Shown here: in pieces, positions 7,913-16,095 of the stretch
Layout of the letters: the number at the start of each line of letters is the position of its first letter
Numbering within the stretch: the stretch's first letter is position 1
Assembly (NCBI RefSeq): GCF_017654605.1
Contig: NZ_CP072113.1
Coordinates: forward strand, 806,001 to 870,000
Source of the DNA: Yimella sp. cx-51
GTDB taxonomy: Bacteria > Actinomycetota > Actinomycetes > Actinomycetales > Dermatophilaceae
Direction: 5' to 3'
DNA length: 64,000 nucleotides
Notes under the pieces: generated by a model
Told to the model about the DNA's origin: nothing
Database searches by the model: none
The model's input: the letters and a program-made list of their open reading frames with translations, nothing else
Program-made: the position numbers and the translations under genes

Positions 7913-9024
7913 AGCTCGACGCACGCAAGATCGGCCTCGCCATCGCCGCCCCGTTGTTGGCGATCGTGGTGGCTGTCGTCATCACCTCGCTCGTGCTGGT
8001 GCTCTCCGGCGACCCGGTCGGCCCGGTGTGGAAGGTCTTCCTCTCCAGCCCGGCCGAGGGCATGCCCGCGACCATGCTCAACGACACCGCGGTGCTCTAC
8101 CTCTCCGGCGCTGCCGTTGCCATCGGCTTCCGGATGAACCTGTTCAACATCGGCGTCGACGGCCAGTACCGCGTCGGCATGTTCACCGCTGCGTGGTTCG
8201 CCGGTAACGGCTGGCTGCCCGGTCCGCTCAACGTGCTCGTCGCGGTGATCCTGTCGATGGTCGCGGCAGCGGCCTGGGCAGCGATCGCCGGTGTGCTCAA
8301 GGTGCAGCGCGGAGTGTCGGAGGTGATCTCCACGATCATGCTCAACTCCATCGCGACGGGTCTGGTGGCCTGGCTGCTCACCAAGACCGCCACCTCGGCG
8401 GCCGGCTCGAACGCCACCGGCACCAAGCCGATCCCGGAGAGCTCGCACGTCCCCGCGCTGCCCTTCCTCAACACCGCCTACAGCAACGTCTTCGGTCTCT
8501 CGCTGCTCGCGGTGATCGTCGGCATCGTCTACTGGTTCGTGCTGGGCAAGACGCGCTTCGGCTTCGACCTGCGCATGACCGGATCGTCGGAATCGGCAGC
8601 CGTGGCCAGTGGTGTCAGCGTCAAGCGCATGACGCTGACCGCGATGATCCTCTCCGGCGCCGTCGCCGGTCTGGTCGGTATGCCGGCATTGTTCGGCCAG
8701 GACTACAACTACGGCACCAACAGCCAGGCAGGTCTGGGCTTCGCCGGTATCGCCGTGGCGCTGATCGGCCGTAACCACCCGGTCGGTATCGCCTTCGGCG
8801 CGTTCCTGTGGGCCTTCCTCAACGGTCAGGCCAACAGCCTGCAGATCAACGCCGGCGTGAGCCCGGCCCTGGTGAGCATCATCCAGGGCGTCATGGTGCT
8901 GGCCGTCATCATCGCCTACGAGATCGTCCGTCGGATGTCGGTGCGGATGGAGCGCCGCCAGGTGGCCGCCCAGCTCGCCGCCGGTGCGACCACGCCCGTC
9001 GCAACACAAGGAGCATCGGCATGA
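7909..9024 (+). CDS. Nucleoside ABC transporter permease 1
   Basis: 371 residues, integral membrane protein of the BPD_transp_2 family (RbsC/NupB/PnrC type) with about ten hydrophobic segments. The first segment is at residues 9-31. Family features include GFRMNLFNIGVDGQ, GVSEVISTIMLNSIA and the loop GFDLRMTGSSESAAVASGV that contacts the ATPase. It starts with GTG overlapping the ATPase stop and pairs with permease 2 to form the channel for nucleosides delivered by the BMP lipoprotein. Confidence 0.9.
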   Translation: MKLDARKIGLAIAAPLLAIVVAVVITSLVLVLSGDPVGPVWKVFLSSPAEGMPATMLNDTAVLYLSGAAVAIGFRMNLFNIGVDGQYRVGMFTAAWFAGNGWLPGPLNVLVAVILSMVAAAAWAAIAGVLKVQRGVSEVISTIMLNSIATGLVAWLLTKTATSAAGSNATGTKPIPESSHVPALPFLNTAYSNVFGLSLLAVIVGIVYWFVLGKTRFGFDLRMTGSSESAAVASGVSVKRMTLTAMILSGAVAGLVGMPALFGQDYNYGTNSQAGLGFAGIAVALIGRNHPVGIAFGAFLWAFLNGQANSLQINAGVSPALVSIIQGVMVLAVIIAYEIVRRMSVRMERRQVAAQLAAGATTPVATQGASA

Positions 9025-10283
9025 GCACCGCAACCGCGACCCATCGCGCGACGCCGAGTTCACCGGTGTCGCTGCCGAAGAACAAGTGGGCCCGTGCGGG
9101 CCTGGCGATCTTCGCCGTCGTCCTGCTGCTGTCGATCCTGCGCACGCTGTCGGGCGCGAACGACATGGACTCCTCGGGCGCTATTTCCTCGGCGCTGTCG
9201 CTCGCCGTCCCGATTGGTCTGGCCGCCCTCGGTGGCCTCTGGTCGGAGCGAGCGGGCATCGTCAACATCGGTCTCGAGGGCATGATGATCCTCGGCACCT
9301 GGGCGGCGGCCTTCGGCACCATCAAGGGTGGCGTCGTCATGGGCATCATCGCCGGCATCCTGGGCGGAATGCTCGGTGGTGCACTGCACGCCCTGGCCAC
9401 GGTGACCTTCGGGGTCGACCACATCGTCTCCGGTGTGGCGATCAACATCATCGGCTTCGGCTTGGCGAAATACCTCGCTGCGCGAATCTTCCCGACGATG
9501 GACGGTGGTGGACCCACCAACTCACCGCCACTGGATGACCCGTGGTCGTTCAGCATTCCCGGCATCAGCGCGTTGAAGGACATCGAGACCAAGCACTGGT
9601 TCTTCGTCTCCGATGTCGCCGGCATCCTCGGTGGCCTGGGCACCAACCTCTCGGTGCTCACCGTGCTGGCCATCGCGCTGGTCGTCGGTTCGATCTTCGT
9701 GCTCTGGCGCACCACCTTCGGTCTGCGCCTTCGCTCCTGCGGCGAAAACCCCGAAGCCGCCGAGACGCTCGGCGTCAACGTCATCCTCTACAAGTTCGTC
9801 GCCGTGCTCATCTCCGGTGGCCTGGCCGGTCTGGCCGGTGCCTTCCTGGCGATGGTGGCAGGCAACGGCTACGTCGAGGGTCAGACGGGCGGACGCGGTT
9901 ACATCGGCCTCGCCGCGATGATCTTCGGCAACTGGATGCCGCTCGGTCTGGCCGCCGGTGCCTTGCTCTTCGGCTACACCGACGCGATCCAGTTGCGCCA
10001 GGGTGGCCCGACGCTGCACGCGTTGCTGCTCGCCGTGGCCGTGACGATGCTGCTGGTGGGTCTGTGGCAGCTGATCCGCAACAAGAAGATGATCTCCGGC
10101 ATCGTCGGCCTGGTGATCGGTGGTGGGTTGCTCTACTACTACTTCACCAGCGATACCGTGCCATCGCAGTTCACCTCGATGACGCCGTACGTCACGACCC
10201 TGCTGGTCATGGCCGTCGCCTCGCAACGATTGCGGATGCCCGCGGCTGACGGACAGATCTACCGCAAGGGCCAGGCGCACTGA
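9021..10283 (+). CDS. Nucleoside ABC transporter permease 2
   Basis: 420 residues, second BPD_transp_2 permease. The ATG at 9021 overlaps the previous stop by 4 bases and has AAGGAG at 9008-9013, which decides the start over longer frames. Motifs parallel permease 1: LWSERAGIVNIGLEGMMI, GVDHIVSGVAINIIGFG and GLRLRSCGENPEAAETLGVN. The C terminus carries two extra hydrophobic segments (about residues 350-400) beyond the usual core. It ends in TGATG shared with cytidine deaminase. Confidence 0.9.
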   Translation: MSTATATHRATPSSPVSLPKNKWARAGLAIFAVVLLLSILRTLSGANDMDSSGAISSALSLAVPIGLAALGGLWSERAGIVNIGLEGMMILGTWAAAFGTIKGGVVMGIIAGILGGMLGGALHALATVTFGVDHIVSGVAINIIGFGLAKYLAARIFPTMDGGGPTNSPPLDDPWSFSIPGISALKDIETKHWFFVSDVAGILGGLGTNLSVLTVLAIALVVGSIFVLWRTTFGLRLRSCGENPEAAETLGVNVILYKFVAVLISGGLAGLAGAFLAMVAGNGYVEGQTGGRGYIGLAAMIFGNWMPLGLAAGALLFGYTDAIQLRQGGPTLHALLLAVAVTMLLVGLWQLIRNKKMISGIVGLVIGGGLLYYYFTSDTVPSQFTSMTPYVTTLLVMAVASQRLRMPAADGQIYRKGQAH

Positions 10284-10687
10284 TGAGCGATCAGGTCGAC
10301 TGGGAAGTGCTGCACCGCGAGGCAATCGATGCGATGCATCGGGCGTACGCGCCGTACAGCAACTTCCCGGTCGGCGTCGCCGGCTTGGTGGAAGACGGCC
10401 GCATCGTCTCCGGCTGCAATGTCGAGAACGCCGCCTACGGCGTGGGCCTCTGCGCCGAATGCGGCATGGTCAGCGATCTGCACCGCAGCGGCGGCGGACG
10501 CCTGGTCGCGGTCTACTGCGTCGGCGGAGACGAAGCCGCGCTCATGCCGTGCGGCCGCTGCCGACAACTGTTGTGGGAGAACGGCGGCCCCGACTGTCTG
10601 CTGCAGACCCCGCAAGGCATCCTGCCGATGCGCGAGGTGCTGCCGCAGGCATTCGGGGCCGACAATCTCGACCAGCTGAGCAACTGA
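10283..10687 (+). CDS. cdd: Cytidine deaminase
   Basis: 134 residues, small tetrameric zinc-type cytidine deaminase. It hydrolyses cytidine and deoxycytidine to uridine and deoxyuridine. The zinc and catalytic site is visible as GCNVENAAYGVGLCAECG (Cys-Ala-Glu near residue 56) and PCGRCRQLLWE. Its start overlaps the permease stop by one base, so imported cytidine is deaminated directly on entry. A strong hairpin terminates the operon immediately after it. Confidence 0.95.
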   Translation: MSDQVDWEVLHREAIDAMHRAYAPYSNFPVGVAGLVEDGRIVSGCNVENAAYGVGLCAECGMVSDLHRSGGGRLVAVYCVGGDEAALMPCGRCRQLLWENGGPDCLLQTPQGILPMREVLPQAFGADNLDQLSN

Positions 10688-10690
10688 CGA

Positions 10691-10720
10691 AGAAGTGGCC
10701 ACCCGTAGGTGGCCACTTCT
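10691..10720. terminator. Terminator of the nucleoside transporter-cdd operon
   Basis: Perfect 13-bp stem AGAAGTGGCCACC (10691-10703) with loop CGTA and complement (10708-10720), ending in TCT. It begins 3 bases after the cdd stop. Confidence 0.8.
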
Positions 10721-10755
10721 CGTATGCAGTGGTCGAGCCGCGCTGTGCGTCACCG

Positions 10756-10844
10756 GGTTTCGACGCCTCGCTCGTTACTCACGAGGGTGAATGAGCGGTG
10801 GTTGGGCCGAGCCGCTGAGGTACGAAGCAGCGCGTGTCGAAACC
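10756..10844. repeat. Putative REP-like intergenic element
   Basis: An 89-base segment is bounded by the inverted 9-mers GGTTTCGAC (10756-10764) and GTCGAAACC (10836-10844), with an internal CGCTC/GAGCG pair. It fills the gap between the cdd terminator and the lipoprotein stop codon at 10849. From memory, GGTTTCGA-bounded intergenic repeats are frequent in related Micrococcales genomes. Only this copy is visible in the window. Confidence 0.4.
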
Positions 10845-10848
10845 GGGA

Positions 10849-11346
10849 TCAGCCGGTCGGCAGGCTGGTGGGCAGGCCGCTGGGCAGGCCGGCACCCGAG
10901 GGCGCACACTGACCGGTGACGGTCACGAAGGCGCCGCTGTCCATCGGGTCGATCTCGCCCGGCTTGCCGTCCTTCATCGCGGTGAGTGTCTTGGCCGAGA
11001 ACTTGTCGTAGCCCTTGTCGACCATGCAGCCGGCCAACGTCTCGGCACCGGACTGCGGCACACCCTGGTCGGTGTAGTACTTCACCAACCCGGTCTTCAC
11101 CTCGTCCTTGGAGGGCTTGCCGTCGGCGCCGCCCTGCGCGCTGGACGACTCCGAACTGGTCGACTCGCTCGGGCTGGACGAGCCGTTGTCGCTCTTCGAC
11201 TCGCTCTGCGTCTGGGACTGGCTCTGCGAAGGGGCAGCCGAACTGGCCTTGGAATCCGATCCGCCGAGGCCACAACCGGTCAGGAACATCGGAGCAGACA
11301 GCAGGAGCGCGGACGCGGACAGAGCGACCGAGCGGGATCGGAACAT
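10849..11346 (-). CDS. Small secreted lipoprotein, unknown function
   Basis: 165 residues. The signal peptide ends in a lipobox (FLTGC, Cys25), followed by a low-complexity Ser/Gln/Glu linker (residues about 29-70) and a compact C-terminal domain with two cysteines (LAGCMVDKGYDKF and TVTGQCAPSG). The cysteines probably form a disulfide, as in small actinobacterial cell-envelope domains. ATG 11346 is chosen because AGGAGG lies 7 bases upstream (plus-strand 11353-11358). It sits on the opposite strand between cdd and deoA and is probably unrelated to nucleosides. No family recognised. Confidence 0.75.
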   Translation of the reverse strand: MFRSRSVALSASALLLSAPMFLTGCGLGGSDSKASSAAPSQSQSQTQSESKSDNGSSSPSESTSSESSSAQGGADGKPSKDEVKTGLVKYYTDQGVPQSGAETLAGCMVDKGYDKFSAKTLTAMKDGKPGEIDPMDSGAFVTVTGQCAPSGAGLPSGLPTSLPTG

Positions 11347-11478
11347 GGGAGTCCTCCTAGGACGAAAACGTGACATCGATGTGTTGAGCACAGTTCTACC
11401 GGTTGCGAGGCTGCGACCGGACTTTCGACGTCACCCAACTCATGGTGGTTCCACTGCGTTGCATGGTTGGATCGGGGC

Positions 11479-12762
11479 ATGAGTGAGCGATTCGATGCCG
11501 TCGACATCATCCGCACCAAACGCGACAAGCAGGAGCTGTCGCCGGAGCAGATCGACTGGGTGGTCGACGCCTACACCCGCGAGGTCGTGGCCGACGAGCA
11601 GATGTCGGCGCTCGCCATGGCCATCCTGCTGAACGGCATGTCGCGCGAGGAGATCTCGCGCTGGACGGCTGCGATGATCGCCTCCGGCGAGCGCATGGAC
11701 TTCGGCTCGCTCTCGCGCCCGACGGCAGACAAGCACTCCACGGGCGGGGTCGGCGACAAGATCACCCTGCCCCTGGCCCCGCTGGTTGCGGCGTGCGGCG
11801 TGGCCGTGCCGCAGCTGTCCGGTCGAGGTCTCGGCCACACCGGCGGCACGCTCGACAAGCTCGAGGCGATCCCAGGGTGGCAGGCATCGATGAGCAACGA
11901 GCAGATGCTGCAGCAGCTCGAAGACATCGGCGCGGTCATCTGCGCTGCGGGTGCGGGCCTCGCCCCGGCCGACAAGCGGTTGTACGCGCTGCGTGACGTG
12001 ACCGGCACGGTCGAGGCGATTCCGCTGATCGCGAGCTCGATCATGAGCAAGAAGATCGCCGAGGGCACCGGGGCGCTCGTGCTCGACGTGAAGGTCGGGT
12101 CGGGTGCGTTCATGAAGGACGTCGACAACGCCCGCGAACTCGCCGAGACGATGGTGCAACTCGGCAAGGACGCAGGTGTCACCACGGTGGCACTGCTGAC
12201 CGACATGTCGACGCCCCTCGGTCTCACCGCCGGCAACGGTCTCGAAGTGCAGGAGTCGGTCGACGTGCTCGCCGGTGGCGGCCCGGCCGATGTCGTCGAA
12301 CTCACCGTCGCCCTGGCACGGGAGATGCTCACCGCCGCGGGTAAGGACGATGTCGACCCCGCCGATGCGCTTGCCGACGGCCGCGCCATGGACGTCTGGC
12401 GCAAGATGATCTCGGCGCAGGGCGGCGACCCGGATGCCGAACTGCCGACGTCCAAGGAGCAGCAGGTCATCAAGGCCGACGCCGATGGTGTGCTCACCGA
12501 ACTCGACGCCCTCGCCGTCGGAGTCGCCGCCTGGCGCCTGGGTGCCGGACGCGCGCGCAAGGAGGACGTCGTGCAGGCCGCGGCGGGCGTGGTCATGCAC
12601 GCCAAGCCCGGCGACACCGTGCGCAAGGGCGAGCCGCTGCTGACGCTGCACACCGACACCCCCGAGCGTTTCGAGCGCGCGCAGGAGGCACTGGAAGGCG
12701 CGTGGGCGATCGGCGACTCCGCGGACGACCGGCCCGACCTCATCATCGATCGGATCAGCTGA
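11479..12762 (+). CDS. deoA: Thymidine (pyrimidine-nucleoside) phosphorylase
   Basis: 427 residues. Phosphorolyses thymidine and deoxyuridine to the base and deoxyribose 1-phosphate. The family signature is seen as SRPTADKHSTGGVGDKITL, SGRGLGHTGGTLDKLEAIPG and KVGSGAFM. An alpha-helical phosphate-binding domain is followed by the alpha/beta domain and a C-terminal lobe (TVRKGEPLLTLHTD), so the length is normal. It is first of a three-gene operon (1-base overlap with the cupin gene) that continues with adenosine deaminase. The deoxyribose phosphate could pass to the mutase and DeoC encoded at 24.3-27.6 kb. Confidence 0.95.
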   Translation: MSERFDAVDIIRTKRDKQELSPEQIDWVVDAYTREVVADEQMSALAMAILLNGMSREEISRWTAAMIASGERMDFGSLSRPTADKHSTGGVGDKITLPLAPLVAACGVAVPQLSGRGLGHTGGTLDKLEAIPGWQASMSNEQMLQQLEDIGAVICAAGAGLAPADKRLYALRDVTGTVEAIPLIASSIMSKKIAEGTGALVLDVKVGSGAFMKDVDNARELAETMVQLGKDAGVTTVALLTDMSTPLGLTAGNGLEVQESVDVLAGGGPADVVELTVALAREMLTAAGKDDVDPADALADGRAMDVWRKMISAQGGDPDAELPTSKEQQVIKADADGVLTELDALAVGVAAWRLGAGRARKEDVVQAAAGVVMHAKPGDTVRKGEPLLTLHTDTPERFERAQEALEGAWAIGDSADDRPDLIIDRIS

Positions 12763-13127
12763 TGCCGCACCACTACACCGAGCCGGTGCGCATCCCGGTG
12801 CCCGGCGGCAAAATCATCGACGAACACATCGGCGCAGCCAGCACCGGCGAGACCGCCTGCTCGGTGGCCCACATGGTCGCCCCGACCGGCTGGGACGAGC
12901 CGTTCCAGACTCCCGAATTCGATGAGTTCACCATCGTGCTGAAAGGCACCGTGCTCGTCGACCACGACGGCGGCCAGCTCGTCGTCAATGCGGGGGAGTC
13001 GGTCAAAACCGTTGCCGGAGAACGCATCCGTTACTCGTGTGGCCCCGATGGCGCCGAGTACATCGCGGTCTGCCTGCCGGCGTTCAGCCCCGAGACCGTC
13101 AACCGCGAGGACGAGGAGAAGCACTGA
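12762..13127 (+). CDS. Cupin-domain protein in the nucleoside operon
   Basis: 121 residues, a single cupin barrel. Motif 1 region is [20 protein letters not shown] and motif 2 region is [19 protein letters not shown]. The usual metal-binding histidines of motif 1 appear replaced (Glu/Asp present instead), so metal binding is uncertain. It shares one base with deoA upstream and one with adenosine deaminase downstream. Translation is therefore tightly coupled to nucleoside catabolism. It could be a sugar or nucleoside binding or isomerising protein. No specific function is supported. Confidence 0.75.
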   Translation: MPHHYTEPVRIPVPGGKIIDEHIGAASTGETACSVAHMVAPTGWDEPFQTPEFDEFTIVLKGTVLVDHDGGQLVVNAGESVKTVAGERIRYSCGPDGAEYIAVCLPAFSPETVNREDEEKH

Positions 13128-14227
13128 TGCCCGGTGAGGTGCGAGGCAAGATCAAGGCGCTGCCGAAGGTGCTGTTGCACGACCACCTCGACGGTGGGGT
13201 GCGCCCGAAGACAGTCCTCGAACTCGCCCAGGAGACCGGCTACGACGGTCTTCCGGTCAACGACGTGCAGGGCCTGGCCGACTGGTTCCGTGACAGCGCG
13301 GACTCCGGATCATTGGTGCGATACCTGGAGACCTTTGCCCAGACCGTCGGGGTGATGCAGACCTCCGACGCGATCTTCCGGGTGGCCTCCGAATGCGCCC
13401 AGGACCTCGCCGCAGACGGCGTCGTCTACGCCGAGGTGCGATACGCCCCGGAGCAGCACCTGGAGCAGGGGCTCACCCTCGAGCAGGTCATCGAAGCAGT
13501 GAATGCCGGCTTCCGGGACGGCGAGGCTCGCGCGGCAGAGGCCGGTCACCCGATTCGGGTGCGGGCGTTGCTCACCGCCATGCGGCACGCCGCCAAGAGC
13601 CGCGACATCGCCGAACTGGCCGTCCGCTATCGCGACCAGGAAGTGGCCGGCTTCGACATCGCCGGGGCCGAGGCAGGTTACCCGCCCACCCGTCACCTGG
13701 ATGCCTTCGAATACCTGCGCCGGGAGAACGCCCACTTCACCATCCATGCCGGCGAAGCCTTCGGCCTGCCGAGCATCTGGGAGGCGATCCAGTGGTGTGG
13801 CGCCGAACGGCTCGGGCACGGCGTGCGGATCGTCGACGACATCGACCTCGACGCCGCTGGTGACGCCCCGACCCTGGGCCGCTTGGCCTCGTTCGTGCGC
13901 GACCGTCGCATCCCCCTGGAGATGTGCCCGACCTCCAACATCCAGACCGGCGCGGCCGAATCCGTTGCGGCGCACCCGATCACGATGCTGAAGGATCTGC
14001 GCTTCCGGGTGACGCTCAACACCGACAACCGGCTGATGAGCGACACCTCCATGTCGTGGGAGATGCAGCAGTTGGTCGATGAGGCCGGCTGGGATCTGGA
14101 CGATCTGCGTTGGGTGACCATCAACGCGATGAAATCGGCCTTCCTGCCGTTCGAGCAGCGGCTCGACATCATCGACACCATCATCAAGCCCGGTTACGAA
14201 GCGGCCGCCCGAGGTGCGCTCAGCTGA
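13127..14227 (+). CDS. add: Adenosine deaminase
   Basis: 366 residues. Deaminates adenosine and deoxyadenosine to inosine forms; TIM-barrel amidohydrolase. Zinc and catalytic residues are visible in LLHDHLDGG (His-x-His near residue 17), [16 protein letters not shown] and [10 protein letters not shown]. The start at 13127 overlaps the cupin stop by one base. Its product would be the substrate of the purine nucleoside phosphorylase at 27.6 kb. The 3' end overlaps the convergent RDD gene by 8 bases. Confidence 0.95.
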   Translation: MPGEVRGKIKALPKVLLHDHLDGGVRPKTVLELAQETGYDGLPVNDVQGLADWFRDSADSGSLVRYLETFAQTVGVMQTSDAIFRVASECAQDLAADGVVYAEVRYAPEQHLEQGLTLEQVIEAVNAGFRDGEARAAEAGHPIRVRALLTAMRHAAKSRDIAELAVRYRDQEVAGFDIAGAEAGYPPTRHLDAFEYLRRENAHFTIHAGEAFGLPSIWEAIQWCGAERLGHGVRIVDDIDLDAAGDAPTLGRLASFVRDRRIPLEMCPTSNIQTGAAESVAAHPITMLKDLRFRVTLNTDNRLMSDTSMSWEMQQLVDEAGWDLDDLRWVTINAMKSAFLPFEQRLDIIDTIIKPGYEAAARGALS

Positions 14228-15071
14228 GGTGCCGGGCGTCCGGCAGCAAGCGTTGACGTAGTTCGGCGTCGCGGCGCATGCGCAGAGCATCGCGCCGTCG
14301 ACGCTCGGCCAGCACTGCCGCCAGCACCGCGTCCAGGGGTGCGTTCGCGGGCGGTGCGGGGGAGACCCGAGGCAGGGTCTGCTGCAGGAGTGACTGCCCC
14401 ACCTGGTAGCGGGCCATGGGCGTGAGCATGTCTGTGCGAGTGAGGTACTGGCGGATCTGCAAGGCCAGACCGTCGGGCAGGGCGGTCATGTCGGCGCGGG
14501 CCGCCCAGTCGGCGAGGCCCGGCGGCATCAACGGGCCGGGCACGAGTTGCATGGAGGTCTCCTCGCGCACCACGTAGGTGCCGGCCGCGAAGTCACCGAG
14601 ACGCTTGGCGCGGGTGGAGACCATCGCGCTGATCACCGCGGGGATGCCGGTGAACATCCACAGTTCGAAGACACCCACGAGGCCCCGCACAAAGGCATGC
14701 CGGAAGGTGATGGGTCCGCCGTCGTCGCGCACGACGCGCAGCTTCATGACGAACTTGCCCAGGCTGCGTCCGCGCGTGAAGGTCTCCACCGCGACAGGCA
14801 CGGCCAACATCATGGTGACGCTCAGCAGCAGCGACATGATGTCCATCTGGGCTTGCGATGCGCCCGACGCCACGGCAGCGAGGCCGATGAAGCCGGCGAT
14901 GAGGGCGATGAAAAGCACGACGGCATCGAGCAACGCCGCCAACACCAGTGAGCCGACCGAGGTGGCGGGCACCTCGATGAGCACGCCCTCGCCGGTGACC
15001 ATACGGTCGTCGTCGACACCGCGCAGAGCGCGTTTGGCCGACTCGGGAGCTGTGTGGGACGGGCTGGTCAT
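14220..15071 (-). CDS. RDD-family membrane protein
   Basis: 283 residues. The RDD domain spans about residues 30-160, with hydrophobic segments [20 protein letters not shown] and [20 protein letters not shown] and the conserved [20 protein letters not shown] loop. A soluble Arg-rich C-terminal tail follows. RDD proteins are membrane proteins of uncertain transport function. In actinobacteria they are regularly found beside SpoIIM, DUF58 and MoxR genes, as here. ATG 15071 is chosen from the minus-10 hexamer TACGCT 8 bases upstream. It is divergent from the SpoIIM gene with only 24 bases between starts. Confidence 0.85.
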   Translation of the reverse strand: MTSPSHTAPESAKRALRGVDDDRMVTGEGVLIEVPATSVGSLVLAALLDAVVLFIALIAGFIGLAAVASGASQAQMDIMSLLLSVTMMLAVPVAVETFTRGRSLGKFVMKLRVVRDDGGPITFRHAFVRGLVGVFELWMFTGIPAVISAMVSTRAKRLGDFAAGTYVVREETSMQLVPGPLMPPGLADWAARADMTALPDGLALQIRQYLTRTDMLTPMARYQVGQSLLQQTLPRVSPAPPANAPLDAVLAAVLAERRRRDALRMRRDAELRQRLLPDARHLS

Positions 15072-15079
15072 CACCTCGC

Positions 15080-15089
15080 AGCGTACAGT
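15080..15089. promoter_or_regulatory. Overlapping divergent minus-10 elements (RDD / SpoIIM)
   Basis: AGCGTACAGT contains TACAGT for the plus strand (15084-15089, 6 bases before GTG 15096). It also contains TACGCT for the minus strand (15085-15080, 8 bases before ATG 15071). The two hexamers share the TA at 15084-15085. Confidence 0.55.
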
Positions 15090-15095
15090 TCCGGT

Positions 15096-16091
15096 GTGGA
15101 CCTGGACGCCTATGTTGACGCGCATCGCGGCGAGTGGTGGCGCCTTCAGGAGTTGGCCAAGAAGCGTCGGCTGGACGCCTGGGAAGCCGACGAGCTGCTC
15201 GATCTCTACCAGCGCACCGCCACGCATCTGTCGCTGATCCGTTCCACCGCACCCGACCCCACGGTCACGCAGTACCTGTCGACGATCCTGGCCAAGGCGC
15301 GGTCACGGGCGATGGGGGGGCGCGCGAGTTCGTGGACGGCGGTCTCACGCTTCTTCGTGGAGACCTTCCCGGCGATGCTCTACCGGTCGCGCCGCTGGTG
15401 GCTGTGGACGATGGCGCTCAGCTACCTGTTCGCCTTCGCGGTGGCGTGGTGGGTGGCCTCGCACCCCGGGGTCGTCTCGGCGATGATCCCGGCCGACCAG
15501 CTGGACGCGTTGGTCAACCACGACTTCGAGAACTACTACCACGAGCACGCCGCGGCCGATTTCGCCGGAAAGGTGTGGACCAACAACGCCTGGGTGGCGG
15601 CTGTTTGTCTGGCGGGCGGCGTGCTCGGGCTGCCGGTGATCTACATGCTCTTCCAGAACATGCTGAACCTCGGTGTGATCGGCGGCATCATGGCCGACCA
15701 CGACCGTTCGAGTCTGTTCTTCGGCATGATCCTGCCCCACGGTCTGCTCGAGCTCACCGCGGTCTTCGTCGCTGCGGGCGCCGGGCTGCGGCTCTTCTGG
15801 TCGTGGGTCGAACCAGGCAATCGCACCCGCTCGGGCAATTTCGCCCACGAAGCACGCTCGTCCATGTCGCTTGCTCTCGGGTTGATCGTGGTGCTCTTCG
15901 TCACCGGCGTGATCGAAGGCTTCGTCACCCCGTCCGGCCTGCCCACTTGGGCCCGCATCAGCATCGGCGTGATCGCCGAGATCGCCTTCTTCGTCTACGT
16001 CTACACCCTCGGCCGATCGGCAGCCCGGCGCGGAGTCACCGGCGACGTCGAGGACGCTGACCAGGGCGCCTACCTACCGGCGCGCGGCTGA
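15096..16091 (+). CDS. SpoIIM-family (stage II sporulation protein M-like) membrane protein
   Basis: 331 residues, integral membrane protein. A soluble N-terminal region (to about residue 95) contains WWRLQELAKKRRLDAWEADELLDLYQR. About six hydrophobic segments follow, with the family core NNAWVAAVCLAGGVLGLP and GMILPHGLLELTAVFVAAGAGLRL. Such proteins occur in non-sporulating actinobacteria together with RDD, DUF58 and MoxR, presumably in envelope processes. GTG 15096 is supported by TACAGT 6 bases upstream. It converges with the DUF58 gene, 4 bases away. Confidence 0.9.
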   Translation: MDLDAYVDAHRGEWWRLQELAKKRRLDAWEADELLDLYQRTATHLSLIRSTAPDPTVTQYLSTILAKARSRAMGGRASSWTAVSRFFVETFPAMLYRSRRWWLWTMALSYLFAFAVAWWVASHPGVVSAMIPADQLDALVNHDFENYYHEHAAADFAGKVWTNNAWVAAVCLAGGVLGLPVIYMLFQNMLNLGVIGGIMADHDRSSLFFGMILPHGLLELTAVFVAAGAGLRLFWSWVEPGNRTRSGNFAHEARSSMSLALGLIVVLFVTGVIEGFVTPSGLPTWARISIGVIAEIAFFVYVYTLGRSAARRGVTGDVEDADQGAYLPARG

Positions 16092-16095
16092 GCGT

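Noticed and set aside
5157-10283. Ribose or other sugar ABC transporter
   Set aside because: The ATPase is RbsA-like. However, the binding protein is of the BMP nucleoside family and the operon ends with cytidine deaminase, so nucleosides are the better substrate call.
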